This document shows positions 8,964 to 17,908 of a stretch of DNA of 64,000 bases, piece by piece (within the stretch, counting starts at the first letter, position 1; every line of letters starts with the position of its first letter). The stretch spans positions 124,001-188,000 of the forward strand of contig NZ_FNIC01000003.1 in assembly GCF_900103935.1 (NCBI RefSeq), written 5' to 3'. The stretch is from Nocardioides szechwanensis (GTDB taxonomy: Bacteria; Actinomycetota; Actinomycetes; Propionibacteriales; Nocardioidaceae). Under the pieces are notes generated by a model that had not been told where the DNA came from, did not search any database, and worked only from the letters and a program-made list of their open reading frames with translations. A program made the position numbers and the translations under genes.

Positions 8964-10588
8964 TCCAGGATGCCGAGGGTGCGCCGCCGCTCGAGCCCGC
9001 GCAGGCGCCCCTTCTGGACCTTGCCGGTGACGGTGAGCGGCAGCTCGTCGACCACCTCGATCCGGCTGGGCCGCTTGAAGCGGGCCAGGCGCATCTCGCA
9101 GCGCTCGCGTACGGCGGCCTCGACCTGCGCCGCGTCGCCGCCGGGGGCCACGACGTAGGCGACCACGGCCTCGCCGGAGACGGGGTCGTCGACGCCGATC
9201 ACGGCGACCTCGCTGACCCCGGGGGTCTCGCGGATGACGTCCTCGACCTCGACCGGGTAGACGTTGAAGCCGGAGACGATGACCAGCTCCTTGAGCCGGT
9301 CGACCAGGAACAGGTCGCCGGTCCTGTCGAGGAAGCCGACGTCGCCGGTGGACCACCAGCCCTCGTCGTCGGGGCCGTCCGAGCCGTCGGGCCAGTAGCC
9401 GCTGAACAGGTTGGCGCCCTTGATCTGGATCTCGCCCGGGTCGTCGCCGAGGGGCAGGTGCCCGGCCTCGTCGACCAGCCGGATCTCGATGCCCTCGAGC
9501 GCGGCCCCCACCGATCCGTTCTGCAGCGACTCCGAGCACAGCGTGCTGGTCACCACGGGCGACGCCTCGGTCAGCCCGTAGCCCTGGTGGATCGGGACGC
9601 CCGTGCGCTCGGTGAACTCCTCGATCACCTCGGTCGACAGCGGGGCGGAGCCGGAGAGGATCAGCCGCACCGGACCGAGACGCTCCTCGAGTGCCTCGAC
9701 GTCGCGCCAGTAGGCGAAGACCGGCGGGGCGACGGGTACGACGCTGCACGCCTCGTCCTCGATCAGGTCGAGGGTGCCCTGCGGGTCGAAGCGCTCGGTC
9801 AGGACCAGCTTGGCGCGGTGCCGCAGGACGCCGCCGAGCACGGCGTTGAGGCCGTAGACGTGGAAGAGCGGGAGTACGCCGAGCACGACGTCGTCACCGT
9901 GCATCATCGGCGGCTCGACCGCGGCGACCTGCTCGATGTTGGCCAGCAGCGCCCGGTGGGTGAGCATCGCGGCGCGCGGCCGGCCCGACGTACCACTGGT
10001 GTAGAGGAGGGCGGCGAGCTTCTCCGGGTCCTGCAGGGCGGGCGACGGCCGCGGGGTGTCGGCACGCAGGTGGTCGTAGGAGCGCTCCCCCGGAAGCAGG
10101 GTGGCGCCGACGACGACGATCCGCGGCAGCGTCACCCGGGCCATCACGTCCGGGTCGACCTCGCCCAGGCCCTCGATGTCGCCGTCGAGAGCCCTGCCCA
10201 GCAAGGCGACCGCCTCGCGCACCGCGGAGACGGTGGTGCCGTCGGCGACCACCATCCGCGATCCGGAGTCGACGATCATCCGAGCCAGCTCACCGGGCGT
10301 CGACGACGGGTTGACGGGTACGGCGACCGCCTGCGCGCGCAGCGTCCCGAGGTAGGTGGTCACGAACTCGATCCGGTTACCTAGCGCCGACATCACGCGC
10401 AGACCGGCGACGACACCCGCGGCGCCCAGGCCGGTCGCGATCCGGCTCACTTCCTGGTCGAGCTGGGCCCAGGTGAGGCTGCGGCCGCCGGCCTCGACGA
10501 GCGCGAGCCGGTCGGGGCTCTCCTCGGCGGCAGCCGTGACCAGGTCGGCCACGTCCGTCACGCCCGAAGGGGGGCTCACGCTGGACAT
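8960..10588 (-). CDS. AMP-forming acyl-CoA synthetase / fatty acid-CoA ligase
   Basis: This is an ANL-superfamily enzyme of 542 residues. It has the phosphate-binding loop LLYTSGTSGRPRAAMLTH, the A5 motif GYGLTEASPVV, the A7-A8 region STGDVGFLDRTGDLFLVDR with KELVIVSGFNVYP, and the C-terminal catalytic Lys in TVTGKVQKGRLR. It activates a carboxylate, probably a fatty acid, to the acyl-CoA through an acyl-adenylate. The open frame extends to 11584, but everything before MSSVSPPSGVTD at 10588 is antisense to the neighbouring HAD gene. The promoter is shared divergently with that gene (78-base gap). Confidence 0.92.
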   Translation of the reverse strand: MSSVSPPSGVTDVADLVTAAAEESPDRLALVEAGGRSLTWAQLDQEVSRIATGLGAAGVVAGLRVMSALGNRIEFVTTYLGTLRAQAVAVPVNPSSTPGELARMIVDSGSRMVVADGTTVSAVREAVALLGRALDGDIEGLGEVDPDVMARVTLPRIVVVGATLLPGERSYDHLRADTPRPSPALQDPEKLAALLYTSGTSGRPRAAMLTHRALLANIEQVAAVEPPMMHGDDVVLGVLPLFHVYGLNAVLGGVLRHRAKLVLTERFDPQGTLDLIEDEACSVVPVAPPVFAYWRDVEALEERLGPVRLILSGSAPLSTEVIEEFTERTGVPIHQGYGLTEASPVVTSTLCSESLQNGSVGAALEGIEIRLVDEAGHLPLGDDPGEIQIKGANLFSGYWPDGSDGPDDEGWWSTGDVGFLDRTGDLFLVDRLKELVIVSGFNVYPVEVEDVIRETPGVSEVAVIGVDDPVSGEAVVAYVVAPGGDAAQVEAAVRERCEMRLARFKRPSRIEVVDELPLTVTGKVQKGRLRGLERRRTLGILE

Positions 10589-10666
10589 GGAGGGATACTT
10601 CCACACCCGCCGGTCGGGGGTCCGGTAGCCGGCGGAGCCGTGACTCCCCGGCGCTAGTGTGATCGC

Positions 10667-11548
10667 GTGCCGCATCCGGACCGCCACCGACACCATCTCA
10701 ACCTGCAGCAGCGCTCGACGCTCGCAGGGGAGGCAGCGGCGGCGGCGGCGGAGGTCGAGACCGCGCTGGTCACGCCCGCCGACCCGTTCTCGGCGGCCTT
10801 CTTCGACGTCGACAACACCGTCATGCAGGGCGCCAGCATCTTCCACCTGGCCCGCGGGCTGCACCGGCGCGACTTCTTCACGACCCGCGACATCCTGGGC
10901 GCCGCGTGGAAGCAGGCCTACTTCCGCGTGGTCGGCGTCGAGGACCCCGAGCACGTGGCCGAGGCCCGCAACTCGGCGCTGAGCTTCATCGCCGGCCACA
11001 CGGTCAGCGAGCTCGAGGAGCTCGGCGAGGAGATCTTCGACGAGGCCATGGCTCACCGGATCTGGCCCGGCACCCGGGCCCTCGCCCAGATGCACCTCGA
11101 CCAGGGCCAGCGGGTCTGGCTGGTCACCGCCGCGCCGATCGAGATCGCCACGATCATCGCCCGCCGCCTCGGGCTGACCGGCGCGATGGGCACGGTCTCC
11201 GAGCACGTCGACGGCGTCTACACCGGACAGCTGGTGGGCGACCTCCTCCACGGCCCCGCCAAGGCGGAGGCGATCAAGGCACTGGCCGCCCGCGAAGGAC
11301 TCGACCTGTCCGCGTGCTCGGCCTACTCCGACTCCTACAACGACCTGCCGATGCTCTCGCTCGTCGGTGACCCGATCGCGATCAACCCGGACGCCCGGCT
11401 CCGGGTCCACGCCCGGGCGCAGGGCTGGCGCATCCGCGACTACCGCACCGGCCGCAAGGCGGCGCGGGCCGGCCTGGTGGTGGGTGCCGTGGCCGGCGGG
11501 GTGTCCGGCACCGTGGCCGCCGCGCTGGCCCTCCGCAGGCGCCGCTGA
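10667..11548 (+). CDS. HAD-IB family hydrolase (SerB-like phosphatase)
   Basis: The product has 293 residues. HAD motif I is [13 protein letters not shown] (nucleophile Asp), motif II is WLVTAAP, and motif III/IV is [12 protein letters not shown]. The helical cap between residues about 60 and 140 is typical of subfamily IB (SerB and related CoA- or lipid-associated phosphatases). The C-terminus has an Ala/Gly/Val hydrophobic stretch ([19 protein letters not shown]) ending in RRRR, which suggests membrane association. The start is the GTG at 10667. The substrate is unknown. It is divergent from the acyl-CoA ligase and upstream of the sigma-factor gene. Confidence 0.88.
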   Translation: MPHPDRHRHHLNLQQRSTLAGEAAAAAAEVETALVTPADPFSAAFFDVDNTVMQGASIFHLARGLHRRDFFTTRDILGAAWKQAYFRVVGVEDPEHVAEARNSALSFIAGHTVSELEELGEEIFDEAMAHRIWPGTRALAQMHLDQGQRVWLVTAAPIEIATIIARRLGLTGAMGTVSEHVDGVYTGQLVGDLLHGPAKAEAIKALAAREGLDLSACSAYSDSYNDLPMLSLVGDPIAINPDARLRVHARAQGWRIRDYRTGRKAARAGLVVGAVAGGVSGTVAAALALRRRR

Positions 11549-11660
11549 CCCCCACCGAACGAGTCCTCTGTAACTCTGCGTCACAACATTTTACTGACTC
11601 AGAGGCGATGCTGCCCTAAGATCGGCAGGGCATGGGGGAACGAATCGCTGGAGGGTTGCT

Positions 11661-12437
11661 ATCGGCACGCCGTCGGACGGTCTGGACATCACGCGCGGGC
11701 TCGACGCCCTGCGCGTCGTCCTCACGCGTCTGATCATCGTCCCGCAGCCCCTCCTCGCAGGCGGGTACGACGTCCTGTTCAGCGAGGCGCTCGCCGGCGA
11801 CAGCATCGGCCGCCCCAGTGCCACCGGTGGCTCCGGAGGATTCGGCGACGCCGACCTGGCCACCTCCTCGGAGGAGGACGAGTTCGAGCGCACCAGGCTG
11901 ATCGCGCTGGTCGAGCTGGCCCGCACCGGCGACTCGGACGCCTTCGGTCTCCTCTACGACCACTACCAGAGCTCGGTCTACCGCTTCCTCTACTACCGCA
12001 CCCGCTCGGCCACCCTCGCCGAGGACCTCACCTCCGAGACCTTCTTCCGGGCGCTGCGGAGCATGACCAACTTCCGCTGGCAGGGCAAGGACTTCGGCGC
12101 CTGGCTCATGACCATCGCCCGCAACCTCGCCACCGACCACTTCAAGGCCGGCCGCACCCGCCTCGAGATGACCACCGAGGACATGGGCGCGCACGACGAC
12201 AGCACCGAGGGCCCCGAGCTGACGGTGCTCGCGGGCCTCACCAACGAGATCCTCCTCAAGGCACTCACCCAGCTCCCCGACGAGCAGCGCGACTGCCTGG
12301 TCATGCGCTTCCTGCAGGGCATGAGCATCGCCGAGACGGCGGCCGTCCTGGGCCGCAGCGACGGCGCCGTCAAGCAGCTCCAGCTGCGCGGCGTACGCAA
12401 CCTCGCGAAGCTGATGCCGGAAGGGATCCGGGGCTGA
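11661..12437 (+). CDS. BldN-like ECF RNA polymerase sigma factor with N-terminal extension
   Basis: This is an ECF sigma factor. Sigma2 contains DAFGLLYDHY, VYRFLYYR, AEDLTSETFFRALR and FGAWLMTIARNLATDHFK. Sigma4 contains LPDEQRDCLVMRFLQG, SIAETAAVLGRSDGAVKQLQ and a short basic tail. About 73 residues precede sigma2, and GLDALRVVLTRLI in this extension resembles the pro-region of Streptomyces BldN as I remember it. The frame is open from 11598, yet holds no ATG, GTG or TTG before the Met codon at 12057 (inside sigma2). GGAGGG at 11650-11655 sits 5 bases before ATC at 11661, so an AUC start is proposed. The next gene is an RsbN-like anti-sigma, as at bldN. The sigma identity is secure; the exact start is not. 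Confidence 0.85.
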   Translation: MGTPSDGLDITRGLDALRVVLTRLIIVPQPLLAGGYDVLFSEALAGDSIGRPSATGGSGGFGDADLATSSEEDEFERTRLIALVELARTGDSDAFGLLYDHYQSSVYRFLYYRTRSATLAEDLTSETFFRALRSMTNFRWQGKDFGAWLMTIARNLATDHFKAGRTRLEMTTEDMGAHDDSTEGPELTVLAGLTNEILLKALTQLPDEQRDCLVMRFLQGMSIAETAAVLGRSDGAVKQLQLRGVRNLAKLMPEGIRG

Positions 12438-12600
12438 TGACGTTCATCCAGAGGCAGCCCGCGTGCCCCGGCCTTAAGCACGTGGCTCAGGCCACCATTT
12501 TGCCCGTCGTCCCCGCCGTAACCTCCCTGGCAACCGGCTCGTTTAGCCGAGTGTCAGCACGCACCACACAGACACAGACATTCAGTACAGGACGGAAGAG

Positions 12601-13752
12601 ATGACACCCGCATTCACGGCGCGCAAGCGCGCCGAGGAGTTCAACTCCCTGGTCGAGAACGCCTCGACCAGCGAGCTGACCCGTGCGCGGTACGTCGACG
12701 TCCTCGAGCTAGTCGAGGCCATGCGCCACGCAGCCCCCGTCGAGGCCCACCCGGCCTTCGTCGCCAACCTGCGTGAGCGGCTGATGCTGGCCGCCGACGC
12801 CGCCCTCGCGCCGGCCACCGACGCCGAGCTCAAGGCACGTCTGACCGTTGCACCGCGCCGCACCCCTCGCGAGCGCCGGATCGCTGTCGCGATCGGTGGT
12901 TTCGCGATCGTCGGCGCCACGACCTCGATGGCCGTCGCCGCCCAGACCGCCCTCCCGGGCGACACGCTCTACCCGCTCAAGCGCGCCCTCGAGAACGCCC
13001 ACGCGGGCGTCCAGGTCGACGAGGGCGACAAGGGCGAGACCCTGCTGGCCAACGCCTCCGGACGCCTCGACGAGGTCGACGAGCTGAGCCGCCAGGGCGC
13101 CGGCCAGGACGGCCTCGCGATCGCCGAGACGCTCCAGGCGTTCGCCGACCAGGCCACGGCTGCCTCCGACCTGCTGATCGCCAGCTACCAGAGCACCGGC
13201 CAGGAGGGCTCGATCGCCGAGCTCCGCGAGTTCGCCGCCGACAGCATCGCCGCCCTCGAGCAGCTCGAGGGCGTCGTGCCCAACGAGGCCCGCGCGGCGC
13301 TGATCCAGGCCGTGCAGGTCCTGAGCCAGATCGACGAGCAGGCCCTCTTCGCCTGCCCGAGCTGTGCGCCCGGCGGCCCGGTCTCGATCCCCCAGGAACT
13401 CCTCGACCACGTGGCCTCGACGGTCACCGGCGACGGCGAGCCCGAGAGCGCCCCGCCGGTCGGCACCCCCGACGGCAAGGGCAAGGGCAACAAGGGCAAG
13501 GGCAACCAGGGTCCGGGCGGCACAACCCCGCCCGAGGCCGAGCCTGGCGACGGGTCCGGCACCGGCACCCCGCCCGTGCAGCAGCCCGGCGGCTCCGACG
13601 GAGACCCCACCGACGAGCAGACCGACGACCCGATCGGCGACATCACCAAGGGCCTGACGGGCGGGGCCACCTCGATCCCGTCCTCGTTGCCCGAGCTCGG
13701 CAACGTCATCGGTGACGTCGTCGAGGACGTCACCGAGCCGCTGCTGCCCTGA
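12601..13752 (+). CDS. DUF5667 membrane protein, RsbN-like anti-sigma factor
   Basis: The product has 383 residues. The N-terminal cytoplasmic part (1-90) includes RAEEFNSLVE and PAFVANLRERLM, and would hold the sigma-binding segment. A single membrane segment lies at about 97-120 (AVAIGGFAIVGATTSMAVAA). The extracytoplasmic part starts ALPGDTLYPLKRALENA, the DUF5667 hallmark, followed by a helical region, a Cys pair (FACPSCAPG) and a Pro/Gly/Lys low-complexity tail with repeated KGKGN. RsbN, encoded just after bldN in Streptomyces, has the same layout. It is 163 bases downstream of the sigma gene; GGAAG precedes the ATG. Anti-sigma function is inferred from position and domain. Confidence 0.85.
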   Translation: MTPAFTARKRAEEFNSLVENASTSELTRARYVDVLELVEAMRHAAPVEAHPAFVANLRERLMLAADAALAPATDAELKARLTVAPRRTPRERRIAVAIGGFAIVGATTSMAVAAQTALPGDTLYPLKRALENAHAGVQVDEGDKGETLLANASGRLDEVDELSRQGAGQDGLAIAETLQAFADQATAASDLLIASYQSTGQEGSIAELREFAADSIAALEQLEGVVPNEARAALIQAVQVLSQIDEQALFACPSCAPGGPVSIPQELLDHVASTVTGDGEPESAPPVGTPDGKGKGNKGKGNQGPGGTTPPEAEPGDGSGTGTPPVQQPGGSDGDPTDEQTDDPIGDITKGLTGGATSIPSSLPELGNVIGDVVEDVTEPLLP

Positions 13753-13785
13753 TCCTCCTCAGCCAGGCTCAGCCCGACTCCTAGA

Positions 13786-14952
13786 TCAGCGGAAGACGGA
13801 CTGGCGCTGCATGAGCAGCGAGTAGAGCGTCTGCTGGATCGTCTCGCGCACCTGGTCGGTCACGTTGAAGACCAGCATGGGGTCGTCGGACGCCCCGCCG
13901 TCGTACTCGTCGGTGCGGATCGGCTCGCCGAACTCCAGCAGCCACTTGGACGGCAACGGCACCAGACCGAGCGGTCCGAGGAGCGGGAAGAACGGCGTGA
14001 TCGGGATGTAGGGCACGCCCAGGACCCGGGCCAGGCCCGGGATGTTGCCGACCAGGGGGTAGATCTCCTCGGCACCGACGACCGCGAGCGGCACGATGGG
14101 TACGCCGGTGCGCAGCGCGGCCGACACGAAGCCGCCGCGGCCGAAGCGCTGCAGCTTGTAGCGGTCGGAGTAGGGCTTGCCGATGCCCTTGAAGCCCTCG
14201 GGCCAGACGCCCACCAGCTCACCGCCGCGCAGCATCCGCTCGGCGTCCTCGGTGCACGCCATCGTCGCGCCACCCTTGCGGGCGAGCGCACTGACCAGCG
14301 GCATCCGGAAGACCAGGTCGGCACCGAGCGGCCGCAGGAACCGGCCGGTGTGGTCGTGGATCGAGACCATCGTCATCAGGCCGTCGACCGGGATCGTGCC
14401 GGAGTGGTTGGACACGACCAGCGCGCCACCCTCGGTGGGGATGTTGTCGACGCCGCGGACCTCGATGCGGAACCACTTCTCCGCGATCGGGCGCAGCGTG
14501 GCCATGAAGAACCGCTGGGTGACCTCCTGGTCGAAGCCGTACTCGTCGACGACGTAGTCGCCGGTCAGCCGGCGTCGCACGAACGCGAGGAAGCGGGCGA
14601 GCTGCGGCTCCCACTGGTCGCCGAACACCTCGCGGGCGGCGTACTGGAAGGCGGAAAGCCAGTCGGAGCTGGGGATGCCCGCCATGGGATGACGCTCGCG
14701 GGTGGTCGCCGGTGCGGCGGCGTGCGGCTGCGGGGTCTCGATCACCGGGGTGTCGTCGACTGCCGGGGCCGGCGGAGCATCCGGCTGTGAAGGCTTCTTC
14801 GTGGGGGCCTTGGACCCGGCCTTGGGAGCCTTGGGCTGGGCCTTGGTCCTGGGCGTGGGAGCCAGGCTGCGCGCGGCCGAGCTCGGTTGGGTACCGGTGC
14901 CGCGGCCCGGACGGCCGCGGGTCCCGATCGGGATGATCTCGGCGTCACCCAC
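13786..14952 (-). CDS. Lysophospholipid acyltransferase family (PlsC-like) protein
   Basis: The product has 388 residues. Residues 1-110 are a low-complexity Pro/Ala/Lys linker. The acyltransferase domain follows: the catalytic His is in VVSNHSGTIPVDG (the spaced H...D variant of the HX4D motif), and the later block is GVWPEGFKGIGK. Substrates are probably an acyl-CoA or acyl-ACP and a lipid or glycerol-phosphate acceptor. I chose the GTG at 14952 because AGGAGG lies 8 bases upstream. It overlaps the stop of the SDR gene by 8 bases, so the two are coupled; the open frame to 15204 is a shadow. A role in membrane lipid or lipoglycan acylation is inferred. Confidence 0.85.
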   Translation of the reverse strand: MGDAEIIPIGTRGRPGRGTGTQPSSAARSLAPTPRTKAQPKAPKAGSKAPTKKPSQPDAPPAPAVDDTPVIETPQPHAAAPATTRERHPMAGIPSSDWLSAFQYAAREVFGDQWEPQLARFLAFVRRRLTGDYVVDEYGFDQEVTQRFFMATLRPIAEKWFRIEVRGVDNIPTEGGALVVSNHSGTIPVDGLMTMVSIHDHTGRFLRPLGADLVFRMPLVSALARKGGATMACTEDAERMLRGGELVGVWPEGFKGIGKPYSDRYKLQRFGRGGFVSAALRTGVPIVPLAVVGAEEIYPLVGNIPGLARVLGVPYIPITPFFPLLGPLGLVPLPSKWLLEFGEPIRTDEYDGGASDDPMLVFNVTDQVRETIQQTLYSLLMQRQSVFR

Positions 14953-16018
14953 GGCGACCACCTCCTGTGCCGATCTCGACAACGCTGGTGGGCTGCTCGA
15001 CGTCGGTGTCGGGGAGCTGGCGGGCGACCGCGGCCAGCACCTTGTCGGTGCGGCCTCCGGTGACGGGCAGGAGGCGGCCGAAGTCGGCGAACGCCTCGGC
15101 GGTGGTGAAGCGCGGCTCGAAGCCGAGCACCTCGCGCATCCTGGTGGTGTCGACGCCGCGCCCGTAGGTGAGGAACGAGAGCTGCTCGGGCGAGAAGTCG
15201 GCAACCCGCGCCGAGCGCAGGAAGGAGCCGAGGGTGCCGACCGCGAAGCCGGGCATCGGGACGATCGGGCGCTGCAGCCGGCGCGCGGCCTGCGAGAGCA
15301 TCAGGATGCCGTCACCGGCGACGTTGAAGGTGCCGTGGATGTCGTTGCCGACGCTGTGGCGCAGCACCGCGAGGAGGTCGTCCTGGTGGAGGAACTGCAG
15401 CCGGGCGTCGAAGCCGAGGACGACGGGCAGCACCGGGAGCCGGAAGTAGGACGTCATCGGGCTCGAGACGTGCGGACCGATCACATTGGCCGCCCGCAGC
15501 AGCGTGACTCGTACGTCGGGGCGCCGGCGCGCGAAGCCGCGGACGTAGCCCTCGATCTCGGCGACGTCCTTGGCGTAGCCCGCGCGCGGAGCCCGCCGGG
15601 GCTCCATGTCCTCGGTGAACATCGCCGGGTCGCGGTTGCTCGCGCCGTAGACGGTGGTCGTCGACTTCACGACCAGGTGGCGCAGCCCGGGGGCCTTCTG
15701 ACAGGCAGCGAGGAGCTGCATCGTCCCGATGACGTTGAGCTCTTTCATCGTGTTGCGGCCCCCGGCGCTGCCGGGGGTCGAGATGACGCTCATGTGGACG
15801 ACGGTGTCGACGTCCTCCTTGGCGATCACCTTGGCGATCACCGGGTTGCGGATGTCGGCGCGGACGAACGACACCTCGCCCATGTCACCGCGTGGGGGCA
15901 CCACGTCGACGCCGATCACCCGGGCGACGCCGGGGTCGGCGGCGATGGCACGCGCGGCCTTGCGACCGAGGTCACGAGAGACCCCGGTGACGAGTACTAC
16001 CTTGCCGGCGCCGGCCAT
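14945..16018 (-). CDS. NAD-dependent epimerase/dehydratase (extended SDR)
   Basis: The product has 357 residues. The Rossmann dinucleotide motif VVLVTGVSRDLGRKAA lies at the N-terminus, with acidic residues IGVDVVPP after strand 2, indicating NAD(H) preference. The region KSTTTVYGASNRDPAMF includes the Ser/Thr and Tyr of the active site (VYGAS). It is coupled to the PlsC-like gene, a pairing I associate with actinobacterial lipid metabolism, although the sugar or lipid substrate cannot be read from the sequence. The last residues are Gly/Arg-rich (GTGGGRRG) and overlap the next start. Confidence 0.85.
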   Translation of the reverse strand: MAGAGKVVLVTGVSRDLGRKAARAIAADPGVARVIGVDVVPPRGDMGEVSFVRADIRNPVIAKVIAKEDVDTVVHMSVISTPGSAGGRNTMKELNVIGTMQLLAACQKAPGLRHLVVKSTTTVYGASNRDPAMFTEDMEPRRAPRAGYAKDVAEIEGYVRGFARRRPDVRVTLLRAANVIGPHVSSPMTSYFRLPVLPVVLGFDARLQFLHQDDLLAVLRHSVGNDIHGTFNVAGDGILMLSQAARRLQRPIVPMPGFAVGTLGSFLRSARVADFSPEQLSFLTYGRGVDTTRMREVLGFEPRFTTAEAFADFGRLLPVTGGRTDKVLAAVARQLPDTDVEQPTSVVEIGTGGGRRG

Positions 16019-16042
16019 CGAGTCAGAAGCCTGACCGCGCGC

Positions 16043-16144
16043 TTACTTGCCGAGCTTGCGACGCTGGACGCGCGTCTTCTTCAGCAGCTTGCGGTGCTTC
16101 TTCTTCGCCATACGCTTGCGACGCTTCTTGATGACAGAACCCAC
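16043..16144 (-). CDS. Small ribosomal subunit protein bS22 (AURKAIP1/COX24 family)
   Basis: This is a 33-residue, extremely basic peptide: starts [16 protein letters not shown] and ends VQRRKLGK. It matches the actinobacterial short 30S protein now called bS22, earlier annotated as AURKAIP1/COX24 domain protein. The GTG start at 16144 has GGAGAGG 7 bases upstream. It is too short for many gene finders. Its stop lies 24 bases before the epimerase start, so read-through is possible. It is a structural component of the small ribosomal subunit near the decoding region. Confidence 0.93.
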   Translation of the reverse strand: MGSVIKKRRKRMAKKKHRKLLKKTRVQRRKLGK

Positions 16145-16295
16145 GAATAAACCTCTCCAGACTGCATAGTCGCTCCAGGAGTCGCCCGGAGAACCCGGTC
16201 AGCCTATCGGCGTGGGTGCGAGCACGAAGAATCCGCCTACGTGAGTTCCACCATGTGGGTCCGCGGCGGCGGCGCCGGACGTGCCCTGAACGGGG

Positions 16296-16502
16296 TCAGC
16301 CGGCGTTGTAGAAGCTCTTGCGGAGGTAGTCGTTGACGTCCTCCTCGAGCACCCGGAAGGACCGCCCGACGCGCAGCGCGGGCAGCTCACCGCCGTGCAC
16401 GAGCCGGTAGACCGTCATCTTGGAGACCCGCATCATCGCGGCAACCTCGGCGATAGTCAGGAACTTGGACTCGGAGAGATCTCCAGTCGTGTTCGAAGCC
16501 AT
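16296..16502 (-). CDS. Excisionase-type helix-turn-helix DNA-binding protein
   Basis: The product has 68 residues. The MerR/Xis-like winged helix-turn-helix reads FLTIAEVAAMMRVSKMTVYR, then LVHGGELPALRVGRSFRVLEED with the Arg-rich wing, and ends LRKSFYNAG. It resembles the small regulator (BdtA-type) found between bldN and trpS in Streptomyces, as I recall that locus. The ATG at 16502 gives the usual family length; in-frame ATG 16532 and GTG 16544 are alternatives. There is no recombinase nearby, so it is a transcription factor rather than a phage excisionase. Targets are unknown. Confidence 0.85.
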   Translation of the reverse strand: MASNTTGDLSESKFLTIAEVAAMMRVSKMTVYRLVHGGELPALRVGRSFRVLEEDVNDYLRKSFYNAG

Positions 16503-16662
16503 GGCGCACCCAACTCTCTGTGCGCTCGCCATCGGCTTCCCCACCGATGATCACACGGGCGCGTCGTGGTGAGAATAGGGCCAGAAGTGACTGATGGGGA
16601 AGGGATTCACCAATGTAACTTCTGGGGCTTCGGCGTGTCGGCTTGACCTGGCGCGTTCCCGG

Positions 16663-17859
16663 TCAGGGCATCGGGTCCAGTCCGTGCAGCGGGAACGCCT
16701 CCATACGGGTCGCGTGGATGGCCCGATCGAGCCAGGTCTCGGGGTCGTAGCCGTCCTCCCAGCGCCGGTAGGCGGGGGTCCGGCCGTCGGTCATCCGGAA
16801 CGGCGCGGTGCGTCCCATCGTCTCGCGGACGTGCTCGCGCCAGCCCGGCGGCGTCTCCAGCGTCGGCTCCAGCGGGCGGCCGCCGACGATGGCGAGCAGG
16901 TGGCTCCAGGCCCGAGGAACCACCTCGACGAGCGCGTAGCCACCGCCCCCGGTCGCGACCCACTTGCCCCCGGCCACCTCGTGCGCCAGCTCGTGCAGTG
17001 CCTGGTAGGTGGCGCGCTGTCCGTCGACGGTGAGCATCAGGTGCGCCAGCGGGTCGTCGGCGTGGGAGTCGCAGCCGTGCTGGGTCACCAGGATCTCGGG
17101 GGCGAACTCCCGCAGCAGCGGGGGTACGACGGCATGGAAGGCGCGCAGCCAGCCCGCGTCGCTGGTGCCCGGCGGGAGGGGGACGTTGACCGCCGTACCC
17201 TCGGCGCCGGGGCCACCCAGGTCGACGGAGAAGCCGGTGCCCGGGAAGAGCATCTGGCCGGTCTCGTGCAGCGAGATCGTGAGCACCCGCGGGTCGTCCC
17301 AGAAGATCGCCTCGACGCCGTCGCCGTGGTGGACGTCGACGTCGACGTAGGCGACCTTCTGCGCACCCTGGTCCAGGAGGTACTGGATGCCGACCGCGAT
17401 GTCGTTGTAGATGCAGAACCCGCTCGCGCGGTCACGCATCGCGTGGTGCAGGCCGCCGGTGATGTTGGCGCTGTGGAGCGACTCGCCGGTCCACACCTGG
17501 CGAAAAGCCTCGCAGCTGGCCCCCACGACGTGGGCGGAGGCACGGTGCATGCCGAGGAAGACCGGGTTGTCGTCGGTGCCGAGGCCGAACGCCTCCTCCC
17601 CCGGTCCGGGGTTGTCGCCCATGCGCTTGACCGCCGCGATCAACCGCTCGTCGTGCACGGTGGCGATCGTCGCGTCGTCGGCCATCGGGGCGTCGACCAG
17701 CCGCAGCCCGTGGTCGAAGACCCCCAGCTCGCGGGCCAGACGCATCGTCAGGTCGACTCGCAGCGGGGACATCGGGTGCCCCTGTCCGAAGTCGTACTCC
17801 GTCAGGCTCTCGTCGAACACCACCGTCGCCGGCCCGGTGCATTCTGCCGCCGTGGTCAT
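16663..17859 (-). CDS. acuC: Acetoin utilization protein AcuC-type histone deacetylase family
   Basis: The product has 398 residues and a class I/II zinc-dependent deacetylase fold. It has the tandem His of the charge relay (GLHHAMRDRASGFCIYND), the metal-binding segment VDVDVHHGDG, the second metal Asp in QHGCDSHADDPLAHL, and the catalytic Tyr region GGGGYAL. Members deacetylate protein lysines, including acetyl-CoA synthetase in Bacillus, or small acetylated compounds. No acetyl-CoA synthetase or acuA is adjacent. It is divergent from the trpS leader. Substrate assignment in this organism is inference. Confidence 0.93.
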   Translation of the reverse strand: MTTAAECTGPATVVFDESLTEYDFGQGHPMSPLRVDLTMRLARELGVFDHGLRLVDAPMADDATIATVHDERLIAAVKRMGDNPGPGEEAFGLGTDDNPVFLGMHRASAHVVGASCEAFRQVWTGESLHSANITGGLHHAMRDRASGFCIYNDIAVGIQYLLDQGAQKVAYVDVDVHHGDGVEAIFWDDPRVLTISLHETGQMLFPGTGFSVDLGGPGAEGTAVNVPLPPGTSDAGWLRAFHAVVPPLLREFAPEILVTQHGCDSHADDPLAHLMLTVDGQRATYQALHELAHEVAGGKWVATGGGGYALVEVVPRAWSHLLAIVGGRPLEPTLETPPGWREHVRETMGRTAPFRMTDGRTPAYRRWEDGYDPETWLDRAIHATRMEAFPLHGLDPMP

Positions 17860-17908
17860 GTCTGCAACCTACTCGCCGCCTGCCCGGGAGAAGTGGCAGG
17901 ATGGGCTC

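Noticed and set aside
10589..11584. N-terminal extension of the acyl-CoA ligase frame
   Set aside because: It is antisense to the HAD-IB gene; the ligase family begins near MSSVSPPSG at 10588.
12063..12437. ATG at 12063 as the start of the sigma factor
   Set aside because: It would delete most of sigma2, which is clearly encoded upstream in the same frame.
16296..16502. Excisionase-like gene as sign of a mobile element
   Set aside because: No integrase, attachment site or phage gene is nearby, and the gene sits in a syntenic chromosomal context.
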